Both the position numbers and the translations under genes were made by a program. Of a DNA stretch of 21,420 nt, positions 9,401 through 17,088 are shown one piece after another. The DNA lies in contig CAYZBM010000030.1 of the NCBI GenBank assembly GCA_964476705.1, positions 1 to 21,420 on the forward strand. Reading direction: 5' to 3'. The notes under the pieces are model-generated. The model was not told the origin of the DNA and did not search any database. It was given only the letters and a program-made list of their open reading frames with translations. Numbering within the stretch: position 1 is the stretch's first letter; the number at the start of each line of letters is the position of its first letter. Source of the DNA: CAYZBM01 sp964476705 (GTDB lineage Bacteria; Pseudomonadota; Alphaproteobacteria; Rickettsiales; UBA6187).

Positions 9401-9907
9401 CGTAAAATTCAAATTGGTAATTTAGTTCATGATATATTACAATTTATTCCTAATATTCTAACGACAGAAAGAGAACAATATTTAGCTAATATATTGTTGC
9501 ATCATCAGGATTTATTTGTAAAAGATGAAATTATTATAATTAAAGAAAATATCTTAAATATTCTTAATGACGGTGAATTTTCTTATCTTTTTTCAAGATC
9601 CGCTAAAAGCGAAGTGCCAATTTTTGGCCAAGTTGCTGATTATTTAGTATCAGGCAGAATTGATCGCTTGTTGATACTTCCTGATAAAATAATTATTGTT
9701 GATTATAAAACCAGTATATTTGTTCCAGAAAATTTGCAAAATGTTCCTTTTGAATATGTCAAGCAAATGGCGGCATATAGAGAGATACTAAAAGCTATTT
9801 ATCCAGATAAAGAGGTGATGTCGGCATTATTATGGACGAATGAACCTAAATTACAAAAACTTGATAATTATCAGTTAGATCAGGTTTTTAAACGGGAATC
9901 TGTATAG
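6458..9907 (+). CDS. addA: Double-strand break repair helicase-nuclease AddA
   Basis: Subunit A of the AddAB (RecBCD-like) helicase-nuclease that resects double-strand breaks for RecA loading. It is a UvrD/SF1 helicase: Walker A AASAGTGKT with Lys25, DEAQD near residue 392, VVGDEKQSIYSFQGADP, DRSFRST, HGSKGLQAP around the N gap, and YNRLLYVALTRAEDE. The C-terminal RecB-type nuclease is intact: GNLVHDILQ, GRIDRL near residue 1066, VDYKTS near 1082, QMAAYREIL. The printed length of 1149 residues includes 10 unknown residues; with the Ns removed it would be 1140. The ATG follows AAGG at 6442-6445, at rather long spacing. In many alphaproteobacteria the order is addB-addA-trxA; here trxA follows but no addB precedes, as a tRNA lies there instead. 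Confidence 0.95.
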   Translation: MTIEQQIASNPRVCVWVAASAGTGKTKVLTDRVLRLLLEGVDPNKILCLTFTKAAAAEMSNRIYAELAKWVVMEEQDLINNIRSLHHIEADNKILNRARCLLSTVLDLPARIKIQTIHSFCQDILKLFPFEAKIMPGFEVIEGNKAHELLVGAINGLIKDSDNLSPEVKSALDNVINNLYEGKFFDLVYEFLSRQSTINTILSNGKDYAVQELYRLFNLEINITKEELILSGNHDKIAWQTIIREMFNGGKQDQNKAEIIAFWHNASDEIKILSFNKYKEAFLTLDGEKRKSLITNKVFDKLGHLADFVFYEQERICAVADKINSLNIIKLTNDLFIVGVAILEKYNLQKLKLGVIDFNDLILLTKKILQDKDLYPWLIYKLDGGVEHLLVDEAQDTSFLQWEVIRAIAQDFFIKEHSNDINDSNLAKTIFVVGDEKQSIYSFQGADPKVFTEMQNNFAKEVEGNNKEWQSISLDRSFRSTKAVLNLVDLIFADPELQKSVTFKLEKIEHKVHRSGQAGRVELWNVIKGEEKDKSQEKEAKSWEMPVIYKQIANPQSILADKIAQTISLWLKEKRLLKSKARAIKAGDIMVLVRRRNEFVDYLIKALKKYEVSVAGSDRVVLNNHLAIIDLITLGKFILLPEDDLTLAELLKSPFFGFSEEDLFEICYSRSGTIWQNIIHKKDKDEKIKIIYEELSQFIKCSKDSTPYELFSYILVVKKGRQKLLARLGNQANEMIDEFLNLCIEFESNNVPVLQQFIYWLENSNVEIKRDSEQGIDAVRIMTXXXXXXXXXXHGSKGLQAPIVFMPDTLSVPRFTDNFLLYKESKTEILAQEEKHYIFWSPTMASDNKFCAELRAKLKQEQYDEYNRLLYVALTRAEDELYIAAYNNDGTIPEKSWYQLVKNIMVNIAAQDEENNYIYECEQEHEIIKKDLTNLFSQQVEQQIENYDFLFEKIAATKNDFKLLSPTTKISEEEEVSKLRERKIQIGNLVHDILQFIPNILTTEREQYLANILLHHQDLFVKDEIIIIKENILNILNDGEFSYLFSRSAKSEVPIFGQVADYLVSGRIDRLLILPDKIIIVDYKTSIFVPENLQNVPFEYVKQMAAYREILKAIYPDKEVMSALLWTNEPKLQKLDNYQLDQVFKRESV
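8808..8834. other. Assembly gap of 27 Ns inside addA, probably of true length zero
   Basis: The flanks are ...ATGACCG and TGCATGG.... Joined directly they read ATG ACC GTG CAT GG, giving VRIMTVHGSKGLQ, the expected unbroken helicase motif of AddA. The gap is a multiple of three, so the frame is also kept as printed. Confidence 0.85.
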
Positions 9908-9932
9908 TTAATTAGAGTTATTTACAGTTTTT

Positions 9933-9988
9933 TTAATTATCTCTACTTGACTAATGGTAATCAATTACCAGATAATAGAGATAATTAA
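9933..9988. repeat. Nested palindrome between addA and trxA
   Basis: Outer arms TTAATTATCTCT (9933-9944) and AGAGATAATTAA (9977-9988) are exact 12-bp inverted repeats. Inside them TGGTAAT-CA-ATTACCA (9955-9970) is a second perfect inverted repeat with 7-bp arms. No T-run follows on the plus strand, so it is not a standard intrinsic terminator. It lies just upstream of the putative trxA promoter and could be an operator, a transcript-processing hairpin or a small palindromic element. Confidence 0.55.
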
Positions 9989-10008
9989 GGATTAATCTTA
10001 ATATAAGG

Positions 10009-10014
10009 TATAAT
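10009..10014 (+). promoter_or_regulatory. Candidate -10 element (TATAAT) for trxA
   Basis: A perfect TATAAT sits 17 bases before the trxA ATG, just after the nested palindrome. No TTGACA-like -35 is present at the right spacing (TTAAGG is the nearest). Transcription would begin close to the AAGGTG ribosome site at 10020-10025, giving a very short leader, so the call is tentative. Confidence 0.35.
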
Positions 10015-10031
10015 TTAAAAAGGTGTAATTT

Positions 10032-10352
10032 ATGACACAAGAAACAACAGATATTAATTTTGAAAGCGATGTTCTAAAAAATAAGGGCTATGTCTTGGTT
10101 GATTTTTGGGCTGAGTGGTGTGGTCCTTGTCGTCAACTTTCTCCTATTGTGGATGATATTGCTAACGATATGTCAGATAAGCTTAAAGTTTATAAGGTAA
10201 ATATTGATAATAATCCTGAAACTCCAGCTAAATTTAACGTTAGAGGGATACCAACTTTGATCCTATTTAAAGACGGTAAGCCAGTAGGAACTAAAGTTGG
10301 ATCTTTACCTAAAAGCAGCTTAGTTGAGTGGATTGAACATACTACAGCTTAA
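10032..10352 (+). CDS. trxA: Thioredoxin
   Basis: A small cytoplasmic dithiol-disulfide oxidoreductase that reduces protein disulfides and supplies electrons to enzymes such as ribonucleotide reductase. The 106-residue length is typical. It has the classical active site WCGPC with Cys30 and Cys33, Asp24 before it (VDFWAEW), and the cis-proline loop RGIPT with Pro74. The start is supported by AAGGTG six bases upstream. It follows addA after a 124-base spacer holding a nested palindrome, and precedes a glutamine-synthetase-like gene by 26 bases. The addA-trxA neighbourhood is common in alphaproteobacteria, but the spacer suggests trxA has its own control here. Confidence 0.97.
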   Translation: MTQETTDINFESDVLKNKGYVLVDFWAEWCGPCRQLSPIVDDIANDMSDKLKVYKVNIDNNPETPAKFNVRGIPTLILFKDGKPVGTKVGSLPKSSLVEWIEHTTA

Positions 10353-10378
10353 GTCTTAGATCTTAACTTTTAACTTAT

Positions 10379-11230
10379 ATGGTAATATATGATATTTGCA
10401 CTGATTTTCTTGAGTCTGTTAAGTTACTCCCATTTATTGGAGCTGAACTGGAATTCTATGCTATTGGCGAGATGCCAGAGATAAATGTCTTTTTTGTAGA
10501 ATTATTAGATAAAGCTAAGAAAGCCAATTTAAATATTGGCGAATTAAAAAAAGAATCTGGGCCTAATCAATATGAGATTATCTTTAATCCTAGTTTAGAT
10601 ATAGTAAAATTAGCTGAAGATATAGAAAAATTCCGTGAATTAGCCTCAAATATTGCCGCAGAGCATAAGTTAATATTAAGTTTTGGGGCTAAAGATTTTA
10701 GTAATCTGCCGGGATCTTCAATGCATGTTAATATTAATTTACTTAATAGTCTCGGTGAAAATATTTTTGCTCGAAATGAGGATAATGAAAGTGAGTTCAT
10801 GCTTTATGCTATTGGCGGACTTATTGAAGTTATGCCAGCATCACTAAAATATTTTGCGCCAATTGATGAATGTTATTTACGTTATAGTAAAGAGCTTGAA
10901 ATTCAGGATCAGCGAAAAATTATAGAGGTGCCGAAGACTATTAGTTGGGGTGGTAATAATCGAACGGTGGCTTTGCGAATTCCGGAATCTTCTTTACGAG
11001 AAGAAACAAGGCGGATTGAACATCGCGTTCCTTGTGCTAATGCGAACATAGAAAAAACGCTGTTGGCGATTATTTTGGGGATTAAGCATGGTATTTTGAA
11101 TAAAATAATGCCAATTTATCCGAAAATATTTGGTAATTCCTTTGAATTGCAGTATAATCCAGTGTGGTTACCACAGTCTCTTAATGAGGCTTTGGAGTAT
11201 AAACATGATATCTTATTAGAACTAGAATAA
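10379..11230 (+). CDS. Glutamine synthetase-like protein, catalytic core only
   Basis: Its 283 residues match the catalytic domain of glutamine synthetase (PuuA/GlnA-like). The motifs occur in order: GAELEF (Glu23, Glu25), ESGPNQYEI (Glu59, Glu66), GSSMHVN (His116), APIDECYLRY (Arg168), SWGGNNRTVALRIP (Arg195, Arg200), RIEHRVP (Glu214, Arg216). All expected metal-binding and substrate-binding residues of this domain appear kept. The N-terminal beta-grasp domain (about 100 residues, carrying the Asp that completes the neighbouring active site) and the usual C-terminal end are absent; usual family length is about 440-470. There is no room for the missing N-terminus, since trxA ends 26 bases upstream. 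In full enzymes active sites form between subunits, so ordinary ammonia-glutamate ligation is doubtful. It may be a diverged ligase or a decayed but still open gene. The frame is clean throughout. Confidence 0.8.
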   Translation: MVIYDICTDFLESVKLLPFIGAELEFYAIGEMPEINVFFVELLDKAKKANLNIGELKKESGPNQYEIIFNPSLDIVKLAEDIEKFRELASNIAAEHKLILSFGAKDFSNLPGSSMHVNINLLNSLGENIFARNEDNESEFMLYAIGGLIEVMPASLKYFAPIDECYLRYSKELEIQDQRKIIEVPKTISWGGNNRTVALRIPESSLREETRRIEHRVPCANANIEKTLLAIILGIKHGILNKIMPIYPKIFGNSFELQYNPVWLPQSLNEALEYKHDILLELE

Positions 11231-11334
11231 AATATTGCCAAAGTCAGATAATTAATATAGGTTCCATTTCCTTTAGACTATGGTTTTACCCTTGGGGTTT
11301 TCTGATTATTATTAAAAGAGGTTTTATAATTATT

Positions 11335-12351
11335 GTGGTCAAAAAATCAGTAACTAAGACAACTAATAAAGTATCAAGCAAAGAGGTGTTTACCAGTAGT
11401 GCTTTGCTTAAATTCTATACCGACATGTTAAGAATTCGTCGATTTGAAGAAAAAATCGGACAATTATACGGAATGGGGCTAATTGGTGGTTTTTGCCATT
11501 TATATATTGGCCAAGAAGCAATTGCCGTTGGCATTCAGCATTCTTTAGAAAAAAATGATAGTATTATTACTACTTATCGTGATCATGGAATTATGCTAAC
11601 AACAGGAAGTGATCCGTTGGGTATAATCGCTGAGCTTATGGGAAAACAAGCTGGCTGCTCAAAAGGTAAGGGTGGCTCAATGCATATGTTTGATACTAAG
11701 TTAGGATTTTATGGTGGTCACGGAATAGTTGGCGCTTCAGTCCCGCTTGGGACTGGTCTTGCTTTTGCTCATAAATATAAAAAAGAGAAAAATATCTGCG
11801 TTAGTTATTTTGGTGATGGGGCTGCAAATCAAGGTCAAGTTTATGAAGCTTTTAATATGGCGGCTTTGTGGAAATTGCCAGTATTATATATAATTGAAAA
11901 TAATGAATATGCGATGGGAACTTCTATATCTCGTTCTTCAGCAATAACTGAATTATATAAAAGAGGCGAGGCTTTTGGAATTCCTGGGGTCCAAGTAGAT
12001 GGTATGGATATTTTTGCGGTTATAAAAGAAAGCAAAAAGGCTATAGATTATATAAGATCAGGTAAAGGTCCATTATTATTGGAGATGAAGACTTATCGTT
12101 ATCGTGGCCATTCTATGTCAGACCCTGCAAAATATCGCTCTAAAGACGAAGTAGAGAGTATAAAAGAGAAACATGATCCAATAAACTTATTGGAACAATA
12201 TTTAGCAAAAACTCATAAAATTAGACCTGAAAAATTTAAAGAAATTGATAAAGAAATCAGGACGGAGTTGGCAAAAATTGTTGATACTTGTCATAATTTA
12301 CCAGAGCCAGATGAGTTTGAGCTGTGGACCGATATATATACTCAAAAATAA
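11335..12351 (+). CDS. pdhA: Pyruvate dehydrogenase E1 component, alpha subunit
   Basis: With E1beta it decarboxylates pyruvate using thiamine diphosphate and passes the acetyl group to E2. The thiamine-diphosphate motif runs from GDGAANQGQ (Gly160) to ENN (Asn189-Asn190). Other family blocks are RRFEEKIGQLYGMGLIGGF, HLYIGQEA, GCSKGKGGSMHMFD, FYGGHGIVGA and the loop YRYRGHSMSDPAKYRS. The 338-residue length is normal. It begins with GTG; AGAGG lies upstream at 11317-11321 with long spacing, and no in-frame ATG lies near, so the exact start is less sure than the identity. It leads a five-gene cluster, with E1beta 18 bases downstream. Confidence 0.97.
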   Translation: MVKKSVTKTTNKVSSKEVFTSSALLKFYTDMLRIRRFEEKIGQLYGMGLIGGFCHLYIGQEAIAVGIQHSLEKNDSIITTYRDHGIMLTTGSDPLGIIAELMGKQAGCSKGKGGSMHMFDTKLGFYGGHGIVGASVPLGTGLAFAHKYKKEKNICVSYFGDGAANQGQVYEAFNMAALWKLPVLYIIENNEYAMGTSISRSSAITELYKRGEAFGIPGVQVDGMDIFAVIKESKKAIDYIRSGKGPLLLEMKTYRYRGHSMSDPAKYRSKDEVESIKEKHDPINLLEQYLAKTHKIRPEKFKEIDKEIRTELAKIVDTCHNLPEPDEFELWTDIYTQK

Positions 12352-12369
12352 GATAGGTTAAAATAATTT

Positions 12370-13362
12370 ATGGTACAAATTACGGTCAGAAAAGCCTTAT
12401 GCCAAGCGATGCAAGAGGAAATGCGTAAAGACAAAGATGTTTTTGTCATGGGCGAAGAAGTTGCTGAATATCAGGGTGCTTATAAAATAACCGAAGGTTT
12501 ACTTGCGGAGTTTGGTTCAGATAGAGTTATAGATACGCCAATTACTGAACATGGTTTTGCAGGGCTTGCCGTCGGGGCTGCATTTGCTGGCTTAAAACCA
12601 GTCGTTGAATTTATGACTTTTAATTTTGCTATGCAAGCTATGGATCAGATAATTAATTCAGCGGCAAAAACTAATTATATGTCTGGCGGGCAAGTTAAAT
12701 GTCCAATAGTTTTTAGAGGTCCTAATGGAGCCGCAGCAAGAGTAGGAGCGCAGCACTCACAATGTTATGCTAGTTGGTACGCGCATGTACCAGGTTTAAA
12801 AGTAATAGCTCCGTTTACAGCTTATGATCATAAAGCCTTGCTTAAAGCGGCTATTATCGATCCAAATCCGGTAATATTTTTAGAAAATGAAATACTTTAT
12901 GGACATAGTCATGAAGTTCCAGATAATTTTGCGGATACTGATTGTTATGAAGAAATTGGAAAAGCTAAAATCTTACGTAAGGGCACTGATATAACTATTA
13001 CGGCTTTTTCTTTACAAGTACAATATGCGTTAGATGCTGCTGAAATTTTAGCAAAAAAAAATATTTCAGTTGAAGTGATAGATTTAAGAACCTTGCGTCC
13101 TTTAGATAAAGAAACTATCATTACTTCAGTTAAAAAAACACATAGAATAATTGCGGTTGAAGAAGGTTGGCCTTTTGCCGGGATAGCTTCTGAAATAATG
13201 GCTATTGTTGTTGAAAATTGTTTTGATTATTTGGATGCTGAAGCCGTAAGAGTAACTGGCAAAGATGTACCATTGCCTTATGCGGCTAATTTAGAAAAAT
13301 TGGCTTTACCGCAAGTAGATGATATTGTGATAGCTGCCGAAAAACTACTACAAAAAAATTAA
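12370..13362 (+). CDS. pdhB: Pyruvate dehydrogenase E1 component, beta subunit
   Basis: Partner of E1alpha in the alpha2beta2 pyruvate decarboxylase. The N-terminal half carries VFVMGEEVAEYQGAYKIT, DTPITEHGFAGLAVGAA and EFMTFNFAMQAMDQIINSAAK; the C-terminal transketolase part carries DLRTLRPLD and VEEGWPFAGIASEI. Length is 330 residues. It starts directly in the catalytic fold, without the N-terminal lipoyl domain that E1beta has in many free-living alphaproteobacteria such as rhizobia; short E1beta is the usual Rickettsiales form. It sits between E1alpha (18-base gap) and E2 (16-base gap), so co-translation from one mRNA is likely. Confidence 0.97.
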   Translation: MVQITVRKALCQAMQEEMRKDKDVFVMGEEVAEYQGAYKITEGLLAEFGSDRVIDTPITEHGFAGLAVGAAFAGLKPVVEFMTFNFAMQAMDQIINSAAKTNYMSGGQVKCPIVFRGPNGAAARVGAQHSQCYASWYAHVPGLKVIAPFTAYDHKALLKAAIIDPNPVIFLENEILYGHSHEVPDNFADTDCYEEIGKAKILRKGTDITITAFSLQVQYALDAAEILAKKNISVEVIDLRTLRPLDKETIITSVKKTHRIIAVEEGWPFAGIASEIMAIVVENCFDYLDAEAVRVTGKDVPLPYAANLEKLALPQVDDIVIAAEKLLQKN

Positions 13363-13378
13363 TGGAGATATAGTTAAT

Positions 13379-14722
13379 ATGCCAATAGAAATTACCATGC
13401 CGGCTTTATCGCCAACTATGACTGACGGAACTTTAACTAAATGGTTAAAAAAAGAAGGGGATAAAGTTTCAGCAGGGCAAGTTATAGCTGAGATTGAGAC
13501 TGATAAAGCTACTATGGAAGTAGAAGCGGTAGATGAGGGAGTTATTGGTAAATTATTAGTTAAAGCGGGCACTAAAAATGTAAAAGTTAATGAAGTTATA
13601 GCGCTGCTTTTAGAAGAAGGTGAAGATAAAAAATCATTAGCTGCTTATGAAGAAAAATTAAAATCCCAAGATAAAGCTAAAAATAAAGAAAATGAACAAA
13701 AAAAATCTTTAAATTCGGCTAAAAATGAATCTGCTGGAGTTGTAAGCAATAACAATGTTACCAACAATGTTGGAAACCCTAGTTGGTTAACATCTCCGCC
13801 AGTAGTTAATGTAAATGTTAGGAAAACAGTTAAAACATTAGAAGGTACATCTATGACTAAAGCATCTCCCTTGGCTAAAACTATCGCTAAACAATCAGGA
13901 CTTAATTTGTCGAGGATGGTAGGCACAGGTCCAGATGGTAGAATTACTAAAGATGATGTAAATGAAGCAATTAGAACTGGAATAACTAGTGGTAGGGGTG
14001 GCAAAATTGAGCGGAATTTAGATGAACAAATTGCAATTGAAAATTCTTCAATTAGGCAAGTTATAGCTACAAGATTACTGCAGTCTAAACAACATATCCC
14101 GCATTTTTATTTAAGTATTGAGTGTAACATCGATAAATTATTATCCTTACGTAGTGAGCTTAATGCGTATGCCCCAGTAATTGATGAGAAACCTACTTAT
14201 AAAATATCAGTAAATGATATGATTATAAAAGCCTCGGCCCTTGCATTAAAAAATGTTCCAGAAGTGAATGGTTCATGGACGCAAGATGCTACAATCAGAT
14301 ATACAAATGTTGATATATCAGTTGCGGTTGCAACCGATACAGGATTAATAACTCCAATTGTTAAAAATGCTGATCAAAAATCATTACCGGCTATTTCTAT
14401 TGAAATGAAAGAACTAGCGAAAAAGGCTAAAAATAATAGCTTAAAACCAGAAGAATTCCAAGGAGGTGGTTTTAGTATATCTAATTTGGGTATGTATGGA
14501 ATTCAAGAATTTAAGGCAATAATTAATCCACCGCAATCATGTATTATGGCAGTTGGAGCAGCTAATGAAAAACCAATTATTATTGATGGTGATATTGGCG
14601 TTGCTATGATAATGAATATTAGCTTATCTTGTGATCACCGGGTAGTAGATGGAGCCGTGGGAGCTAGATTTTTAGCTGAATTTAAACGTTTTATTGAAGC
14701 GCCAATCGGCCTTATATTATAA
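13379..14722 (+). CDS. pdhC: Pyruvate dehydrogenase E2 component, dihydrolipoamide acetyltransferase
   Basis: Core of the complex; it transfers the acetyl group from lipoamide to CoA. Residues 1-80 are one lipoyl domain with the modified lysine Lys43 in ETDKATMEVEAV. Residues ~85-157 are a linker rich in Lys, Glu, Asn and Ser instead of the usual Ala/Pro. Residues ~159-198 are the E1/E3-binding domain (KASPLAKTIAKQSG, GTGPDGRITKDDV). The rest is the acetyltransferase domain ending with SCDHRVVDGAVG, catalytic His near residue 420 and Asp four residues on. 447 residues, usual length. GGAGA at 13364-13368 fits as ribosome site for this ATG. Identity with pyruvate as substrate follows from the adjacent E1 genes. 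Confidence 0.97.
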   Translation: MPIEITMPALSPTMTDGTLTKWLKKEGDKVSAGQVIAEIETDKATMEVEAVDEGVIGKLLVKAGTKNVKVNEVIALLLEEGEDKKSLAAYEEKLKSQDKAKNKENEQKKSLNSAKNESAGVVSNNNVTNNVGNPSWLTSPPVVNVNVRKTVKTLEGTSMTKASPLAKTIAKQSGLNLSRMVGTGPDGRITKDDVNEAIRTGITSGRGGKIERNLDEQIAIENSSIRQVIATRLLQSKQHIPHFYLSIECNIDKLLSLRSELNAYAPVIDEKPTYKISVNDMIIKASALALKNVPEVNGSWTQDATIRYTNVDISVAVATDTGLITPIVKNADQKSLPAISIEMKELAKKAKNNSLKPEEFQGGGFSISNLGMYGIQEFKAIINPPQSCIMAVGAANEKPIIIDGDIGVAMIMNISLSCDHRVVDGAVGARFLAEFKRFIEAPIGLIL

Positions 14723-14747
14723 TTAAAAATGGATGTAATTAGAACAG

Positions 14748-16145
14748 ATGGAAGAACAAAAATTTGATATAGCAATAATAGGTGGTGGCCCTGGTGGTTA
14801 TGTAGCTGCGATAAGAGCAGCGCAATTAGGTGCCAATGTTGTACTTATTGAAGATAAGCATTTAGGGGGCATTTGTTTAAATTATGGCTGTATTCCAACT
14901 AAAGCTTTACTTAAAATTTCTGAGCTAAATCATTCTTTTAAAGAAGCAAGCTCTTTTGGCTTTACCGTAGGTAAGGTTAGTTTTGATTTAGCGAAAGTAG
15001 TTAAAAGATCAAGAGATGTTGCACAAAAATTATCTGCTGGCATCAGTCACCTGATGAAAAAAAATAAAATTACGGTGATCGATGGTCGGGGTAAAATTAA
15101 TGGAGCTAATAATATTTTAGTTACTAAAGATAAAAAGAAAATAGCTAATATTAAAGCAAATAATATTATCATTGCAACTGGTGCCAGAGCTAGGGCCTTG
15201 CCTGGTATCCAAATTGATAATGAACAAATAGTAACTTATAAAGAAGCTATGTTACCTAAAACTTTACCAACATCATTATTAGTGGTGGGTTCTGGGGCAA
15301 TTGGTATTGAATTTGCAAGTTTTTATCAAAATATGGGCAGTCAAGTTACGCTTATTGAGCTACAGGATAATATTTTACCAGTTGAAGATAAAGAAATTGC
15401 AAAGTTAGCGCATAAAGCTTTTGTAAAACAAGGTATGGAAATTTATACCAAAACTAAAATTAAATCTTTAAATAAGCTCAAAGATAAAATTGATGTAATT
15501 TTAGATAATGACGGCAAAGAAATAAAGCTTAGTGTTGAACGAATAATTATTGCTACCGGAATTATTGCTAATACTGAGGATTTAGGGCTAGAGACTATTG
15601 AAGTTGATTTAGAGAAAAATCATATAGTAACTAATGAATATAATCAGACTAAGACTAAAAATATTTATGCTATAGGTGATGTAACTAAAGGTCCTTGGCT
15701 TGCGCATAAAGCAAGTCATGAAGGTGTGTTAGTTGCTGAACATATAATGGGTAAAAAAGTAAAAGCCATTAACAATAATAATATCCCGGGATGTACTTAT
15801 TGCCGGCCGCAAATTGCCTCAGTTGGTTTAACAGAAGAAAAGGCTTTAAGTTTAGGCTATGAAATTAATGTTGGTAGATTCTCTTATTCAGCTAACGGTA
15901 AAGCTATTGCTATTGATGAAACTTATGGCTTAGTTAAAACTATTTTTGCAAAAGATACCGGTGAGTTATTAGGCGCGCATATAATTGGTGCCGATGCGAC
16001 TGAAATGATTAATGGTTATTTAGTTGGTAAAGAATTGGAAGCAACTATTGCTGATTTTAAACATGTAATTTTCCCGCATCCAACTTTATCTGAAATGATG
16101 CATGAGTCGGTTTTGGATGCGCTTAACCAGTCATTACATCAATAA
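14748..16145 (+). CDS. lpdA: Dihydrolipoyl dehydrogenase (E3)
   Basis: A flavoprotein that reoxidises dihydrolipoamide on E2 and makes NADH. The FAD-binding GGGPGG lies at residues 12-17, and the redox disulfide is GGICLNYGCIPTK with Cys43 and Cys48. The NAD-binding VVGSGAIGIEFAS is near residue 180, the second FAD contact is YAIGDVTKGPWLAHKASHEG, and the dimer-interface catalytic pair is His444-Glu449 in HPTLSE. Length is 465. The ATG at 14748 has only a weak ribosome site; the upstream in-frame ATG at 14733 is followed at once by a stop, which supports this start. It is 25 bases after E2 and 23 before lipA, consistent with the E3 dedicated to pyruvate dehydrogenase. Confidence 0.97.
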   Translation: MEEQKFDIAIIGGGPGGYVAAIRAAQLGANVVLIEDKHLGGICLNYGCIPTKALLKISELNHSFKEASSFGFTVGKVSFDLAKVVKRSRDVAQKLSAGISHLMKKNKITVIDGRGKINGANNILVTKDKKKIANIKANNIIIATGARARALPGIQIDNEQIVTYKEAMLPKTLPTSLLVVGSGAIGIEFASFYQNMGSQVTLIELQDNILPVEDKEIAKLAHKAFVKQGMEIYTKTKIKSLNKLKDKIDVILDNDGKEIKLSVERIIIATGIIANTEDLGLETIEVDLEKNHIVTNEYNQTKTKNIYAIGDVTKGPWLAHKASHEGVLVAEHIMGKKVKAINNNNIPGCTYCRPQIASVGLTEEKALSLGYEINVGRFSYSANGKAIAIDETYGLVKTIFAKDTGELLGAHIIGADATEMINGYLVGKELEATIADFKHVIFPHPTLSEMMHESVLDALNQSLHQ

Positions 16146-16168
16146 TAAAAAATATCGGGTACGAAATT

Positions 16169-17083
16169 ATGACCAATATAACCCCAATCAAAGATAATGA
16201 AACCAGATTAAAAAAACCTGATTGGATTAGAGTTAAGGCTCCGGTATCTAAAGAATTTAGAGAGACGCAAGAACTTGCTCGAGGCTTAAAATTAAATACC
16301 GTATGTGAAGAAGCAGCCTGTCCTAATATTGGCGAATGTTGGAAAAAAAAACATGCAACTTTTATGATTTTAGGTTCAACTTGTACGCGGGCTTGTGCTT
16401 TTTGTAATATTAAAACTGGTATGCCAGATAAACTTGATCCTCATGAACCAGATAATTTAGGTGCAGCTATTGCTAAATTAGGCCTAGCTCATGCGGTAAT
16501 TACTTCGGTTGATCGTGATGATTTAGCCGATGGCGGCGCCAATCATTTTGCACTTTGTATTCAAAAAATTAGAGAAAAATCTCCAAATACTACTATCGAG
16601 ATTCTAACTCCAGATTTTATGCGTAAAGACGGTGCTTTAGAGATAGTGGTTAATGCTAAGCCTGATGTTTATAACCATAATCTCGAAACAGTGCCTTCTT
16701 TATATAATAAAATAAGACCGGGAGCGCGTTATTTTCACTCACTTAATTTACTGCATAAAGTAAAAGAATTAAACCCAGATATTTTTACTAAATCTGGCAT
16801 TATGGTGGGTTTAGGTGAACAAAAACATGAAGTACTGCAGGTTATGGATGATATGCGTAGTGCCAAAATAGATTTTATAACTATAGGTCAATATCTGCAA
16901 CCAACTACTAATCATGCTAAAGTGGATCGTTATGTAACGCCTGATGAATTTAAATATTATGAACGGATGGCTTGGGCTAAAGGCTTTTTACAAGTATCAG
17001 CCTCGCCACTTACTCGTTCATCTTACCATGCTGATGCTGATTTTAAAGAGCTTAAGGAGAAGAGGGTTAATAGTAAGATGTAA
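16169..17083 (+). CDS. lipA: Lipoyl synthase
   Basis: A radical-SAM enzyme that inserts two sulfurs into protein-bound octanoyl groups, making the lipoyl cofactor. The auxiliary 4Fe-4S cluster ligands are Cys46, Cys51, Cys57 (CEEAACPNIGEC); the radical-SAM cluster ligands are Cys72, Cys76, Cys79 (CTRACAFC). The C-terminal RSSYHAD, whose serine binds the auxiliary cluster, is at about residue 283. Length is 304. It is the last gene of the pyruvate dehydrogenase run, next to the E2 whose lipoyl domain it modifies. The octanoyltransferase lipB is not in the window. Its stop lies only five bases from the end of the converging minus-strand gene, and no clear terminator is visible between them. Confidence 0.97.
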   Translation: MTNITPIKDNETRLKKPDWIRVKAPVSKEFRETQELARGLKLNTVCEEAACPNIGECWKKKHATFMILGSTCTRACAFCNIKTGMPDKLDPHEPDNLGAAIAKLGLAHAVITSVDRDDLADGGANHFALCIQKIREKSPNTTIEILTPDFMRKDGALEIVVNAKPDVYNHNLETVPSLYNKIRPGARYFHSLNLLHKVKELNPDIFTKSGIMVGLGEQKHEVLQVMDDMRSAKIDFITIGQYLQPTTNHAKVDRYVTPDEFKYYERMAWAKGFLQVSASPLTRSSYHADADFKELKEKRVNSKM

Positions 17084-17088
17084 TTGTG

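Noticed and set aside
11288..11303. Possible terminator ACCC-TTG-GGGT followed by Ts between the glutamine-synthetase-like gene and pdhA
   Set aside because: The stem is only four base pairs with a three-base loop, too weak to support a terminator call.
13645..14004. Minus-strand open frame of 119 codons
   Set aside because: It is antisense to the E2 linker and binding domain, which are clearly coding on the plus strand.
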